64,000 nucleotides of DNA from NCBI RefSeq assembly GCF_024699945.1, contig NZ_JAJOMY010000001.1:2480001-2544000 (forward strand), given 5' to 3'. Positions 12,050 to 20,396 of the stretch are shown here, piece by piece; within the stretch, counting starts at the first letter, position 1; each line of letters starts with the position of its first letter. Source of the DNA: Phenylobacterium sp. J426. Its GTDB lineage: Bacteria; Pseudomonadota; Alphaproteobacteria; Caulobacterales; Caulobacteraceae. A program made the translations under genes and the position numbers. The notes beneath the pieces are model-generated. The model saw only the letters and a list, made by a program, of their open reading frames with translations, did not search any database and was not told the origin of the DNA.

Positions 12050-12580
12050 ATGCGCGGAGAACTATCCTGGTGGGCTGCAGGGATCGTTGCGGCGTTGCCG
12101 TCGCTTGCGCCGCTGACCGCGATGGCGGAACCAGCGGATGCCACACTGAAGGGCTTGGCCGCCTGCACGGTCCTGCAAGAGCCATCGACGAAGGCGGCAT
12201 GCTACGACGCCGCGTATCAGGCGCTGAATGAGCAAGTTAGCGCCGGCGAGATCAGCATTATCCGCCGTAAGGAGGCGCAAGACGCCCAGCGCGGAGCGTT
12301 CGGCTTGAACCTCCCATCGCTAGCTTTGTTCGATCGTGCTGCGGGCAGCGAGGGGCCGCTGGAGAGCGTAACGGACGAACTGGTGCGCGCCTCACAGGAA
12401 GCAAGCGGCCGCTGGGTCTTCCAACTGAAGAGCGGCGCCACCTGGCGACAGATTGACAACGGCGCGATCTCGCCGAGGCCCAAAATTGGCGCGCCGGTCG
12501 AGGTCCGCCGCGCCGCGTTGGGCAGCTTCTTCTTGAAGGTTGGCGATGCGCGCGGCGTCCGAGCCAGGCGCAGTGAGTAG
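12050..12580 (+). CDS. Predicted secreted protein, function unknown
   Basis: 176 residues. The N-terminus is a signal peptide (WWAAGIVAALPSLAPLTAMA, cleavage near residue 26). The mature start has the segment LAACTVLQEP...ACYDAAYQAL, with a spaced cysteine pair typical of small alphaproteobacterial periplasmic proteins. ATG 12050 follows GGAGGA at correct spacing. The C-terminal half contains two predicted beta stretches (GRWVFQLKSGATWRQID). It converges on the hydrolase gene, leaving only seven bases between the stops. Function unknown. Confidence 0.75.
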   Translation: MRGELSWWAAGIVAALPSLAPLTAMAEPADATLKGLAACTVLQEPSTKAACYDAAYQALNEQVSAGEISIIRRKEAQDAQRGAFGLNLPSLALFDRAAGSEGPLESVTDELVRASQEASGRWVFQLKSGATWRQIDNGAISPRPKIGAPVEVRRAALGSFFLKVGDARGVRARRSE

Positions 12581-12587
12581 TCCGTCC

Positions 12588-14495
12588 CTAGTCTAGAGGC
12601 ACGATCGGCAGCTCGATGGCCGAGGAGGTGGCCCCAGTATGGAAAACCCGCTGGGTCGCCTTCCGGTAGTCAGAGGGCTTGGCCATGAAGATGTTCTCAA
12701 CATAACTCTGCGGATTGCGGTCATACAGCGGGAACCAGCTGGACTGGACCTGCACCATGATCCGGTGCCCCGGCAGGAAGACGTGGTTCGCGGTGGGCAG
12801 TTCGAAGCGGTACTTCTGGACCTTGCCCGCCGGGATTGCCGAAGGCTTCTCGTAGCTGTCGCGGTAACGGCCGCGGAAGATCTCCATCGAGACCGGAAGC
12901 TGGTAGCCGCTCATGCCGAGGTCCGACGCGACGAAGTCGGGCTGGACATCAATGAGCTTCACGACCCAGTCGCTGTCCGTGCCGCTGGTCGATGCGAACA
13001 GGTTCACGACCGGCTCGCCGGCGATCTTCAGCGGCTCTTTCAGCGGCTCCGATGCATAAACCAACACGTCGGGGCGGGTGGCGGCATGCCGCTGATCTGA
13101 CGCCAGCCAGTAACGCCACTGGTCGGCGTCATCGGCACGCACCGGCCTGGGGACGAACGGAACGGGCTTGGCGGGATCCGAGACGTATTCGTCGTAGGCC
13201 GCGCCGACAGGTCTCTCGAAAGCTAGCTTGAGGCCAGGCTGCAGATAAAGCGGCTTCAGAACTTGGGCCTGGGGCCAGCGGTCGTAACGTTTCCATTGCA
13301 GCGTCCCGGTCTCGAACATCGTCACCGGCGCGATGTCGGCCTTTCTGCCGTTCGTCTTCAGATATTGATCGAGGAACGGCTTCATCACCTTCAGGCGGAA
13401 CTCGGTGGCGGTGTCGCCGGGCATCTTCACAGGTCCCAGCGCGCGCTGCTCGTAGTTGACGCCGGAGTGGCGCCAGGCGCCCAACGCCAGGAAGTTCATG
13501 TCGTTGTTGGCGTCCTTTGTCTCCGTCGCTTGATAGGCGTGGACCGCGCCGTAGATGTCTTCCTGATCGTAGAGCGAACCGACCCAGAGCGTCGGCACCT
13601 TCAGCGGGCGCTTCGCTAGCTGCTTATCGAGCGCCTGCTCCTGCCAGAACTGATCGTAGGCGGGATGCTCGACGATCTTGCGGAAGGCCGGGATCTGGTC
13701 GAGGCCGGCGCGCCTGCCGAACTCCCAGACGTTGCCGGCGCGCAGGAAGTTCTCGTAGTCGTCCACGGTCTCACGGGGCAAGTCGGGACCGGAGCCCTTC
13801 TCGGTCATCTGGTTCATGAACCAGTCCAGCATGGTCTGACGGAAGGCGCCGTTCTGGAACCAGTCGTCACCCATCCAGCCGTCGATCATCGGGCTCTGCG
13901 GCACGGCGGCCTTCAGCGCCGGATGCGGGTCAATCAGCGCCATCGCGGCCGTGAAACCCGGATAGGACGAGCCCGTCACGCCGACGCGGCCGTTGGTCTC
14001 CGGCGTGTTCTTCACCAGCCAGTCGATGGTGTCGAAGGCGTCGGAGGAATGGTCGACCGGCGTGTTGTTCAGGGGCCCGCGCAGAGGACGGGTCAGCACA
14101 TACTCGCCCTCAGAGGCGTGCTTGCCGCGGACGTCCTGATAGACCCGGATGTAGCCGTCCGCGAGGAATGCCTCGTCCACCTGGGCGCCCGTCGCCGAGG
14201 CGTAGGGCGAGTTGAACCGCTTGCTTGGCGTCTTGGCATTGTAGGGCGTGCGCGTGAGCAGGATCGGCGCGTCCTTCGCGCCCTTCGGCACAATGATGAC
14301 CGTGTAGAGCTTCACGCCGTCGCGCATCGGGATCATCACCTCGCGCCGCTCGTAGTCGTAGGCGGCGGTGGGCGCGACGAACTTCGCCGGAATGTCCGGC
14401 GTCATCGGCGGGGTCTGCGCCGCATTTTGAGCCCGAGCGGGCAGCGCAATGGCGGCGCACGCGACAGCGGCGCGCAGCAAGGTCTTCAAGGTCAT
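12588..14495 (-). CDS. CocE/NonD family serine hydrolase (X-Pro dipeptidyl-peptidase-like), secreted
   Basis: 635 residues with a signal peptide (LLRAAVACAAIALPARA). The alpha/beta-hydrolase domain (PF02129) opens with RREVMIPMRDGVKLYTVI and has the nucleophile elbow GSSYPG near residue 176. The C-terminal jelly-roll domain (PF08530) contains GEPVVNLFASTSGTDSDWVVKL. Relatives hydrolyse alpha-amino-acid esters, glutaryl-7-ACA or X-Pro peptides; the substrate here is open. ATG 14495 is preferred because TGTGGGGA precedes it; ATG 14501 is the alternative. It sits between the purine genes without any obvious metabolic link. Confidence 0.9.
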   Translation of the reverse strand: MTLKTLLRAAVACAAIALPARAQNAAQTPPMTPDIPAKFVAPTAAYDYERREVMIPMRDGVKLYTVIIVPKGAKDAPILLTRTPYNAKTPSKRFNSPYASATGAQVDEAFLADGYIRVYQDVRGKHASEGEYVLTRPLRGPLNNTPVDHSSDAFDTIDWLVKNTPETNGRVGVTGSSYPGFTAAMALIDPHPALKAAVPQSPMIDGWMGDDWFQNGAFRQTMLDWFMNQMTEKGSGPDLPRETVDDYENFLRAGNVWEFGRRAGLDQIPAFRKIVEHPAYDQFWQEQALDKQLAKRPLKVPTLWVGSLYDQEDIYGAVHAYQATETKDANNDMNFLALGAWRHSGVNYEQRALGPVKMPGDTATEFRLKVMKPFLDQYLKTNGRKADIAPVTMFETGTLQWKRYDRWPQAQVLKPLYLQPGLKLAFERPVGAAYDEYVSDPAKPVPFVPRPVRADDADQWRYWLASDQRHAATRPDVLVYASEPLKEPLKIAGEPVVNLFASTSGTDSDWVVKLIDVQPDFVASDLGMSGYQLPVSMEIFRGRYRDSYEKPSAIPAGKVQKYRFELPTANHVFLPGHRIMVQVQSSWFPLYDRNPQSYVENIFMAKPSDYRKATQRVFHTGATSSAIELPIVPLD

Positions 14496-14536
14496 GAACA
14501 TCCCCACAGAACGATGCGGGGACGCTAGCCTGAGCG

Positions 14537-15202
14537 TTAGGCGCTGGCGAGTGCGCTCTGGAACAGGGTTGCGCCGTCTGCCGATCCGAGCTCGGCTTCG
14601 AACGCGCGGTCCGGGTGGGGCATCATGCCGAGCACGTTGCCGCGGCCATTTATGATGCCGGCGATGTTGCGCTGCGAGCCGTTGGGATTCTCGAGGTAGC
14701 GGAACACCACCTGGCCCTCGCCCTCGAGACGGTCCAGCGTCTCCTCGTCGGCGAAGAAGTTGCCCTCGCCGTTGCCGACGGTCATCGAGACCTGGCGGCG
14801 GCCCTTGTACCCAGCGGTGAAGCGCGTCTGAGCGTTCGTGACCTCCAGTTCGATCGGCTTGCACACGTACTTAAGCTTCTCGTTGCGGAGCAGGGCGCCG
14901 GGCAGCAGGCCCGCCTCGCAGAGGATCTGGAAGCCATTGCAGATCCCGACCGTCGCCACCCCGCGCTCCGCAGCCGCAACCACGTCGGACATGATCGGCG
15001 ACAGCGAAGCCATAGCGCCGCAGCGCAGATAGTCTCCGTACGAGAAGCCGCCCGGCAGGACTACCAGATCAACGCCGCTGGGCAGCGTCGTGTCCCCGTG
15101 CCAGACCATCTCGACCTGAGCACCGGTGGAGCGCTCGACGGCGACCTTGCAGTCGCGATCGCAGTTGGAGCCCGGGAAGACGATGACGGCGGCTTTAGTC
15201 AT
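14537..15202 (-). CDS. purQ: Phosphoribosylformylglycinamidine synthase subunit PurQ
   Basis: 221 residues, a class I glutamine amidotransferase that supplies ammonia to PurL. The nucleophile cysteine is in GICNGFQIL near residue 87 and the catalytic histidine in [10 protein letters not shown] (residue 196). The start [17 protein letters not shown] is the family N-terminus. It is the last gene of a minus-strand run purC-purS-lipoprotein-purQ, with a 52-base gap after the lipoprotein gene. Confidence 0.97.
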   Translation of the reverse strand: MTKAAVIVFPGSNCDRDCKVAVERSTGAQVEMVWHGDTTLPSGVDLVVLPGGFSYGDYLRCGAMASLSPIMSDVVAAAERGVATVGICNGFQILCEAGLLPGALLRNEKLKYVCKPIELEVTNAQTRFTAGYKGRRQVSMTVGNGEGNFFADEETLDRLEGEGQVVFRYLENPNGSQRNIAGIINGRGNVLGMMPHPDRAFEAELGSADGATLFQSALASA

Positions 15203-15254
15203 GGGCGCCTCAGGTGGTCGAGGGGAGGGGAGTCGTCAAGCGCGGCGGTGAAGA

Positions 15255-15626
15255 TCACTGGCGCCGCCAGTGCTTCAATCCATCGAGGTAGGCATGCAAC
15301 TGGTCGAAGCCGGCCTTGTCGCCGTACGGGCATCCGGTGGTGACCACATCCGAGCCCTTGGCCTGCTGCATCATGATCGCCGGGTGCCCCGGCGCGGCCG
15401 GTTCGGTGATCAGGTAGGAGGTGCGGCCGTCGCTGCTGGAATAGAAGCGGTAGGGCTCAGCTGGATCCTTGGGCGCGGGCACAAGCTGCGGCTGCGCAAC
15501 GAGCGCGGCGGCCTGGGCCTCGAAGGGCTGGCCGCAGTCCAGAGCCTTGTAGGTGACCGGCGCTTCAGCTGGGTCCGAGCAGGCCCCGAGCGTGAGGAGG
15601 GCGGCGAAGACCGCCCACGCCTTCAC
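15255..15626 (-). CDS. Small predicted lipoprotein inside the pur operon
   Basis: 123 residues. It starts at GTG 15626, whose last bases overlap the purS stop (GTGA) and which has GGAGGTGGC directly upstream, so it is translationally coupled to purS. The N-terminus is a lipoprotein signal peptide with lipobox LGAC (Cys near residue 16). The mature part contains CGQPFEAQ near residue 33 and TGCPYGDKAGFDQLHAYLDGL near the end, and no recognised domain. Function unknown. A membrane-anchored protein between purS and purQ is unexpected for a purine operon. Confidence 0.8.
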   Translation of the reverse strand: MKAWAVFAALLTLGACSDPAEAPVTYKALDCGQPFEAQAAALVAQPQLVPAPKDPAEPYRFYSSSDGRTSYLITEPAAPGHPAIMMQQAKGSDVVTTGCPYGDKAGFDQLHAYLDGLKHWRRQ

Positions 15627-15862
15627 GCCACCTCCACCCGGTAGCTTTCGATGACGGTGTTGGCGAGCAGCTTCTCGCACATCGCCTTGACCTCGGCCTC
15701 GGCCGCCGCAGCGTCGGCGCTCTTGAGGTCGAACTCGATCGTGCGGCCGACCCGGACGTGCTCGACGCCGCCCCAGCCGAGGCCGTGCAGCGCCTGTTCG
15801 ACGGCCTTGCCCTGCACGTCCAGGACGCCCGGCTTCAGGAACACGTGGACTTTCGCGCGCAC
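15623..15862 (-). CDS. purS: Phosphoribosylformylglycinamidine synthase subunit PurS
   Basis: 79 residues, normal for PurS, the small bridging subunit of the PurLQS complex. It begins [18 protein letters not shown], includes EQALHGLGWGGVEHVRVGR and ends NTVIESYRVEVA, all family-typical. The GTG start at 15862 shares its first G with the TAG stop of purC, so the two are translationally coupled. A longer in-frame extension would overlap purC and is not used. Confidence 0.95.
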   Translation of the reverse strand: MRAKVHVFLKPGVLDVQGKAVEQALHGLGWGGVEHVRVGRTIEFDLKSADAAAAEAEVKAMCEKLLANTVIESYRVEVA

Positions 15863-16617
15863 TAGTGGAGGCCCCCTTGGATGACGGTCGGCATCTCTTT
15901 CATGATGCCGAGACGGCGAGCCACCTCGGTGTAGCTCTCGATGACGTTGCCCAGGTCCCGGCGGAACCGGTCCTTGTCCAGCTTCTCGTTGGTCTGGCTG
16001 TCCCACAGCCGGCAGCTGTCGGGGCTGATCTCGTCGGCCAGGATGATGCGGGAGAAGTCGTTCTCCCAGATGCGGCCGAACTCGATCTTGAAGTCCACCA
16101 GGGTGATGCCGACGCCGCCGAACAGCCCGGTCAGGAAGTCGTTCACCCGTAGGGTGAGCGCCATCATGTCATCGATCTCCTGGGTGGTGGCCCAGTTGAA
16201 GGCGGTGATGTGCTCTTCGGCGACCATCGGGTCGTGAAGCTTGTCGTCCTTCAGGTAGAACTCGATGATCGAGCGCGGCAGGGCCTGGCCCTCGGGCAGG
16301 CCGAAACGCTTCGACAGCGAACCGGCCGCCACGTTTCGGCAGACCACCTCCAGAGGGATGATCTCCACTTCGCGGATCAGCTGCTCGCGGAGGTTCAGCC
16401 GCTTGATGAAGTGGTTCTGCACCCCGATCGAGTTCAACCGGGTCATGATGTACTCGGAGATCCGGTTGTTGATGACGCCCTTGCCCTCCAGCACCGCCTT
16501 CTTCGTCGCGTCAAAGGCGGTCGTGTCGTCCTTGAAGTACTGGATGAGGGTGCCGGGCTCCGGACCTTCGTAGAGGATCTTGGCCTTGCCTTCATAGATC
16601 TTCTTACGCCGGGTCAT
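15862..16617 (-). CDS. purC: Phosphoribosylaminoimidazole-succinocarboxamide synthase
   Basis: 251 residues, the usual bacterial length. SAICAR synthetase condenses CAIR with aspartate using ATP. Hallmarks are [20 protein letters not shown] at the N-terminus, the ATP-site [25 protein letters not shown] and [10 protein letters not shown] with [13 protein letters not shown]. First gene of the purC-purS-lipoprotein-purQ run and divergent from the DUF1476 gene. Confidence 0.97.
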   Translation of the reverse strand: MTRRKKIYEGKAKILYEGPEPGTLIQYFKDDTTAFDATKKAVLEGKGVINNRISEYIMTRLNSIGVQNHFIKRLNLREQLIREVEIIPLEVVCRNVAAGSLSKRFGLPEGQALPRSIIEFYLKDDKLHDPMVAEEHITAFNWATTQEIDDMMALTLRVNDFLTGLFGGVGITLVDFKIEFGRIWENDFSRIILADEISPDSCRLWDSQTNEKLDKDRFRRDLGNVIESYTEVARRLGIMKEMPTVIQGGLH

Positions 16618-16851
16618 CGAACGGCCTTCTCCATGGCGAGGGTTGGCTGGTCGGCAGAACGAAAAACGCGCGCGTCCGATTTTTTCGCGCGCGGCTCCGA
16701 CTCAGGGGTCTCGCCCAATTCAGGCGGCGCGAAATTAGCGGATGCAGCGAGCCCACGCAAACGTGGCGGAAAGGCCGCCGCTTTCGATTGCGGGGCGCGC
16801 TGGCGCGGGCTATGGGAACGCCCGCTTCGAGATACGGACCTTCGGACACAG

Positions 16852-17169
16852 ATGACCACCTTTGACGACCGCGAGCAGGGCTTTGAGAAGAAGTTCGCCC
16901 TGGACGAAGAGCAGGAGTTCAAGGCTCACGCGCGGCGGAACAAGGCGCTGGGCCAGTGGGCTGCCGGGCTTATGGGGCTGCAGAACGTCGACGAGTACGT
17001 GAAGGCGGTCGTGAAATCCGACCTCGAACTCCCTGGCGACGAAGACGTGTTCCGCAAGGTCTTCGAGGATCTCAAAGGGGCCGGAGTGTCTGCGACGGAA
17101 GGCGAGGTCCGGATGAAGATGGCCGAACTGCTCGCGCAAGCCCGTGAGAGCGTGAAGAGCGGCAACTAG
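16852..17169 (+). CDS. DUF1476 protein, ATP synthase inhibitor (zeta subunit) homologue
   Basis: 105 residues, all helical. The sequence MTTFDDREQGFEKKF at the N-terminus and the following EQEFKAHARRNKALGQWAA match DUF1476 (PF07345). Members in Paracoccus and other alphaproteobacteria are the zeta inhibitor of the F1Fo ATP synthase, whose N-terminal segment blocks rotation. ATG 16852 is the conserved start. The gene is divergent from purC, with about 235 bp between them, and is followed by a hairpin terminator. Confidence 0.92.
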   Translation: MTTFDDREQGFEKKFALDEEQEFKAHARRNKALGQWAAGLMGLQNVDEYVKAVVKSDLELPGDEDVFRKVFEDLKGAGVSATEGEVRMKMAELLAQARESVKSGN

Positions 17170-17193
17170 CTCACGCACGAGAGCCGGAAGCGT

Positions 17194-17219
17194 AAGGGCG
17201 CGCCTCGTGGCGCGCCCTT
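17194..17219. terminator. GC-rich hairpin between convergent genes
   Basis: AAGGGCGCGCC (17194-17204) and GGCGCGCCCTT (17209-17219) form a perfect 11-bp stem with loop TCGT. It lies between the stop of the DUF1476 gene and the stop of the aldehyde dehydrogenase on the other strand. Poly-T is absent, but the position suits a bidirectional terminator. Confidence 0.65.
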
Positions 17220-17226
17220 CGCGCTT

Positions 17227-18645
17227 CTAGGCCTTCATCTGGCTGTCGAGATACTTCCGTATGCCGGCCCCATAGGGCGGGCGCATGGCCTGCAGCGGGC
17301 CGATGTCCTTCTTGATCTGGGTGTAGATCGCCTTCCGGTGGCTGAACTCCCGGAAGCCGCCGACGCCGTGATAGCTGCCCATGCCGGACGGGCCGACGCC
17401 GCCGAACGGGAGCTCCTCCTGGGCCACGTGGAAGATCACGTCGTTGACGGTGACGCCGCCGGACGTCGTGGTCGCCAGCACCTTCTCCCGCTCTGCTTCG
17501 TCGACGCCGAAGTAGTAGAGGCCGAGCGGCCGCTCGCCCTTGTTCACGTAGGCGATGGCCTCATCCACGGTGCGGTAGGTCTTCACCGGCAGGACCGGGC
17601 CGAAGATCTCCTCCTGCATCACCTTCATGTCGTCTGTGGGGTCGAGGATCAGCGTCGGTGCGATCTTGCGGTGCTCCTGCTGCGACAAGTCTTCGCCGTC
17701 CGGCTTGAGCTCGACCACCCGAGCGCCCTTGGCGCGGGCCTCGTCGACGTAGCCCATGATCCGCTCGTAGTGACGCTGCGCGACGATCGCCGTGTAGTCG
17801 GGGTTGTCCTTGATGGTGGGGAACATCTTGGCCACGGACCGCCTGGCGCTCTCGACGAAACCGTCCACCTTGTCGGCCGGGGCCAGGACGTAATCGGGCG
17901 CCAGGCAGATCTGCCCGGCGTTCAGCGTCTTGCCGTTCATGATCCGCGCTGCGGCGACGTCGAGGTCGGCGTGCTTGCCCAGGATCACGGGGCTTTTCCC
18001 GCCCAGCTCCAGGGTCAGCGGCACCAGGTTCTCGGCGGCGGCGCGCATCACGTGGCGGGCGACACCCGTGGCGCCGGTGAAGATCAGGTGGTCGAAGGGC
18101 AGACGCGCGAAAGCCTCACCGACGTCCGGTCCGCCCGTCACGACCGCGATCTCCTCCTCGGAGAACGCAGAGCCGAACATGATCTGCATCAGCTCGGACG
18201 TGGCCGGCGTGTACTCAGAAGGCTTGATCATCGCCCGATTGCCGGCTGCCAGTATGCCCGCTAACGGCGCGAAGGTGAGGTTTACCGGGAAGTTCCAGGG
18301 GCTGATGACGCCCACGACACCCTTCGGCTGGAACCGGACCTCGGCCTTGGCGCCGAACAGGCCCAGGATCGCGGGCGTCGTTTTGCGCTTCTCCGGCCGC
18401 ATCCACTTCCGCAGGTTCGCCTTGGCGTGCTTCAGCGGTGCGATCGACCCCGATACATCGGTGAAGGCCGTTGCCTCTCGTGAGCGCGAACCGAAGTCCG
18501 CGTTTAGCGCATCCTCAATGGCCTTGCGGTTCTCGATCAGCAGCCGGATGCAGCGGTCAATGCGGTTGATGCGCTCCTCGGCCGATGGCGCACCGTCGCG
18601 CAGATGAGCCGCCTTCTGGCGTTGCAGGATGCCTTGCATGTCCAT
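17227..18645 (-). CDS. Aldehyde dehydrogenase, coniferyl-aldehyde type
   Basis: 472 residues of the NAD(P)-dependent ALDH superfamily. The cofactor segment VISPWNFPVNLTFAPL, the glutamate motif LELGGKSPVI near residue 210 and the catalytic cysteine in NAGQICLAPDY near residue 245 are present. The conserved EIFGPVLPV and the C-terminal ELPFGGVGPSGMGSYHG pattern are typical of coniferyl aldehyde dehydrogenases, which lack the longer C-terminal extension of other classes. It probably oxidises aromatic or medium-chain aldehydes in the cytoplasm. Confidence 0.9.
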   Translation of the reverse strand: MDMQGILQRQKAAHLRDGAPSAEERINRIDRCIRLLIENRKAIEDALNADFGSRSREATAFTDVSGSIAPLKHAKANLRKWMRPEKRKTTPAILGLFGAKAEVRFQPKGVVGVISPWNFPVNLTFAPLAGILAAGNRAMIKPSEYTPATSELMQIMFGSAFSEEEIAVVTGGPDVGEAFARLPFDHLIFTGATGVARHVMRAAAENLVPLTLELGGKSPVILGKHADLDVAAARIMNGKTLNAGQICLAPDYVLAPADKVDGFVESARRSVAKMFPTIKDNPDYTAIVAQRHYERIMGYVDEARAKGARVVELKPDGEDLSQQEHRKIAPTLILDPTDDMKVMQEEIFGPVLPVKTYRTVDEAIAYVNKGERPLGLYYFGVDEAEREKVLATTTSGGVTVNDVIFHVAQEELPFGGVGPSGMGSYHGVGGFREFSHRKAIYTQIKKDIGPLQAMRPPYGAGIRKYLDSQMKA

Positions 18646-18674
18646 GTCGCGTCCTCCCGTTGGGGAAGAGGCGA

Positions 18675-19025
18675 CTAGCTGACGCCGCGGCGGTCAAGGG
18701 TTTCGAAAAAGGGGCGGCTGACCCGTTTAGGCACGACGCCGGCCCAGGCTTCGCGGACCAGATCGGTCAGCTCCGCCTCGTCGATCCTGGCGAGCTCCAC
18801 GTAGGCCCAGCGGTTCGGACCGAACCGGAACGGCTCGAAAGTGTCCGGACGGGCTTCGAAGAGGAGTTCCTGGTGGTCCCGGTCAAGCTTCAGCACCGCG
18901 CGTCCGCCCCAGCCCAGGGCAAAGGCTTTCGAGCCCACCTGGAAGTAGGGCGCGCCCTTCCAGTCGACTTCGCGCGCGCCCGGTAGGGCGAGCGCCAGTT
19001 GGCGGAGATCCTCGAAGCTAGCGAT
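18675..19025 (-). CDS. MmcQ/YjbR family protein, start codon non-canonical
   Basis: About 116 residues of the YjbR fold (CyaY-like, DNA-binding proposed). Motifs are LALALPGAREVDWKGAPYFQVG, KLDRDHQELLFEARPDTFEP and the C-terminal WAYVELARIDEAEL with VPKRV. The frame is open only back to the purB stop, and no ATG, GTG or TTG precedes the domain start. Family alignment puts the start at ATC 19025-19023 (then ASFEDLRQ), seven to eight bases after GGGAG. The first usable GTG at 18938 would cut off the first quarter of the domain. Either an AUC start, a base error, or a truncated product. Confidence 0.75.
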   Translation of the reverse strand: MASFEDLRQLALALPGAREVDWKGAPYFQVGSKAFALGWGGRAVLKLDRDHQELLFEARPDTFEPFRFGPNRWAYVELARIDEAELTDLVREAWAGVVPKRVSRPFFETLDRRGVS

Positions 19026-19028
19026 TGG

Positions 19029-20345
19029 CTAGGCTCCCTGTTTGGCTTCCTGGCCGAAGACACGGGCGAAGACGGCGTCCACGTTCTTGAAGTGATAGCC
19101 GAGGTCGAAGAGCTGCTCGAGTTCGGTGTCTGAAAGGGTGATCTCGGGGTCGGCCTTGAGGAAGTCGAGGAAGTTTCCCTCTCCGCGCCACACCTTCATG
19201 GCGTTGCGCTGGACGGCGGCGTAGCTCGCCTCGCGGCTGAGGCCTTTCTGGGTGAGGCCCAGCAGGACGCGCTGGGAGTGAACGAGGCCGCCCAGGCGAT
19301 CGAGGTTCTTCGCCATGTTCTCCGGATAGATCACCAGCCGCTCGATAACGCCGGCCAGGCGACGCAGCGCGAAGTCCAGATGGACGGTTGAGTCGGGGCA
19401 GATGCCGCGCTCCACCGACGAATGGCTGATGTCGCGCTCGTGCCACAGCGCCACGTTCTCCATGGCTGGCACGACCGCTGAACGCACCAGCCGGGCGAGG
19501 CCGGTCAGATTCTCTGTCAGGATCGGGTTGCGCTTGTGCGGCATCGCCGACGAGCCCTTCTGGCCCGGATCGAACGGCTCCTCGGCCTCCAGCACCTCGG
19601 TGCGTTGCAGGTGGCGGATCTCGACGGCGAGCCGCTCGATGGAGCTCGCGACGACAGCCAACGCGGCGAAGTAGGCAGCATGCCGGTCGCGCGGGATCAC
19701 CTGGGTCGAGACCGGCTCGACGGCGAGGCCCATCTGCTCGGCGACGTAGGCTTCGACCTCGGGCGCCACATTCGCGAAGGTGCCGACGGCGCCGGAGATG
19801 GCGCAAGTGGCGATCTCGAACTTGGCCATCGCCAGGCGCTCCTTCGCGCGCTGGAACTCGGCGTAGTGGCCGGCGAGCTTGAGGCCGAAGGTGGTGGGTT
19901 CGGCGTGGATGCCGTGGCTGCGGCCGACGGTCGGCGTCAGCTTGTGCTCGAAGGCCCGGCGCTTCAGCGCCGCCAGCACCATGTCGACATCCTCGATCAG
20001 CAGATCCGTGGCGCGGACGAGCTGGACGGCCAGAGTGGTGTCGTTGACGTCCGAGGATGTCATGCCCTGGTGGAGGAAGCGCGCCTCGGGGCCGACGATC
20101 TCGGTGACGTGGGTCAGGAAGGCGATGACGTCGTGTTTCACCTCCCGCTCGATCTCGTCGATGCGGTCGGCGTTCCAGACGGCGTCGCGGCCCTTCTCCC
20201 AGATGACGCGGGCGGCCTCCTTCGGAATGACGCCCAGCTCCGCCATCTTGTCGGCGGCGTGGGCCTCGATCTCGAACATGATCTTGAACCGGGTCTGCGG
20301 CTCCCAGATCTGGGCGGCTTCCTTGCGGGCGTAGCGGGGGATCAT
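19029..20345 (-). CDS. purB: Adenylosuccinate lyase
   Basis: 438 residues, matching the short PurB class. It catalyses two steps, SAICAR to AICAR plus fumarate and adenylosuccinate to AMP. The fumarase/aspartase signature GSSAMPHKRNP is near residue 265, and MTSSDVNDT with RSHGIHAEPTTFG supply other active-site residues. The start MIPRYARKEAAQIWEP is conserved. The YjbR gene follows directly, with its apparent start overlapping the region just after the stop. Confidence 0.97.
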   Translation of the reverse strand: MIPRYARKEAAQIWEPQTRFKIMFEIEAHAADKMAELGVIPKEAARVIWEKGRDAVWNADRIDEIEREVKHDVIAFLTHVTEIVGPEARFLHQGMTSSDVNDTTLAVQLVRATDLLIEDVDMVLAALKRRAFEHKLTPTVGRSHGIHAEPTTFGLKLAGHYAEFQRAKERLAMAKFEIATCAISGAVGTFANVAPEVEAYVAEQMGLAVEPVSTQVIPRDRHAAYFAALAVVASSIERLAVEIRHLQRTEVLEAEEPFDPGQKGSSAMPHKRNPILTENLTGLARLVRSAVVPAMENVALWHERDISHSSVERGICPDSTVHLDFALRRLAGVIERLVIYPENMAKNLDRLGGLVHSQRVLLGLTQKGLSREASYAAVQRNAMKVWRGEGNFLDFLKADPEITLSDTELEQLFDLGYHFKNVDAVFARVFGQEAKQGA

Positions 20346-20396
20346 GGCGACGGGATATCCCGGCGCCCCGGCCCGATGTCAAATCTGACGTTTCCG

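Noticed and set aside
12588..14864. Upstream extension of the CocE-type hydrolase to 14864
   Set aside because: It would overlap purQ on the same strand and hide the signal peptide that starts at ATG 14495.
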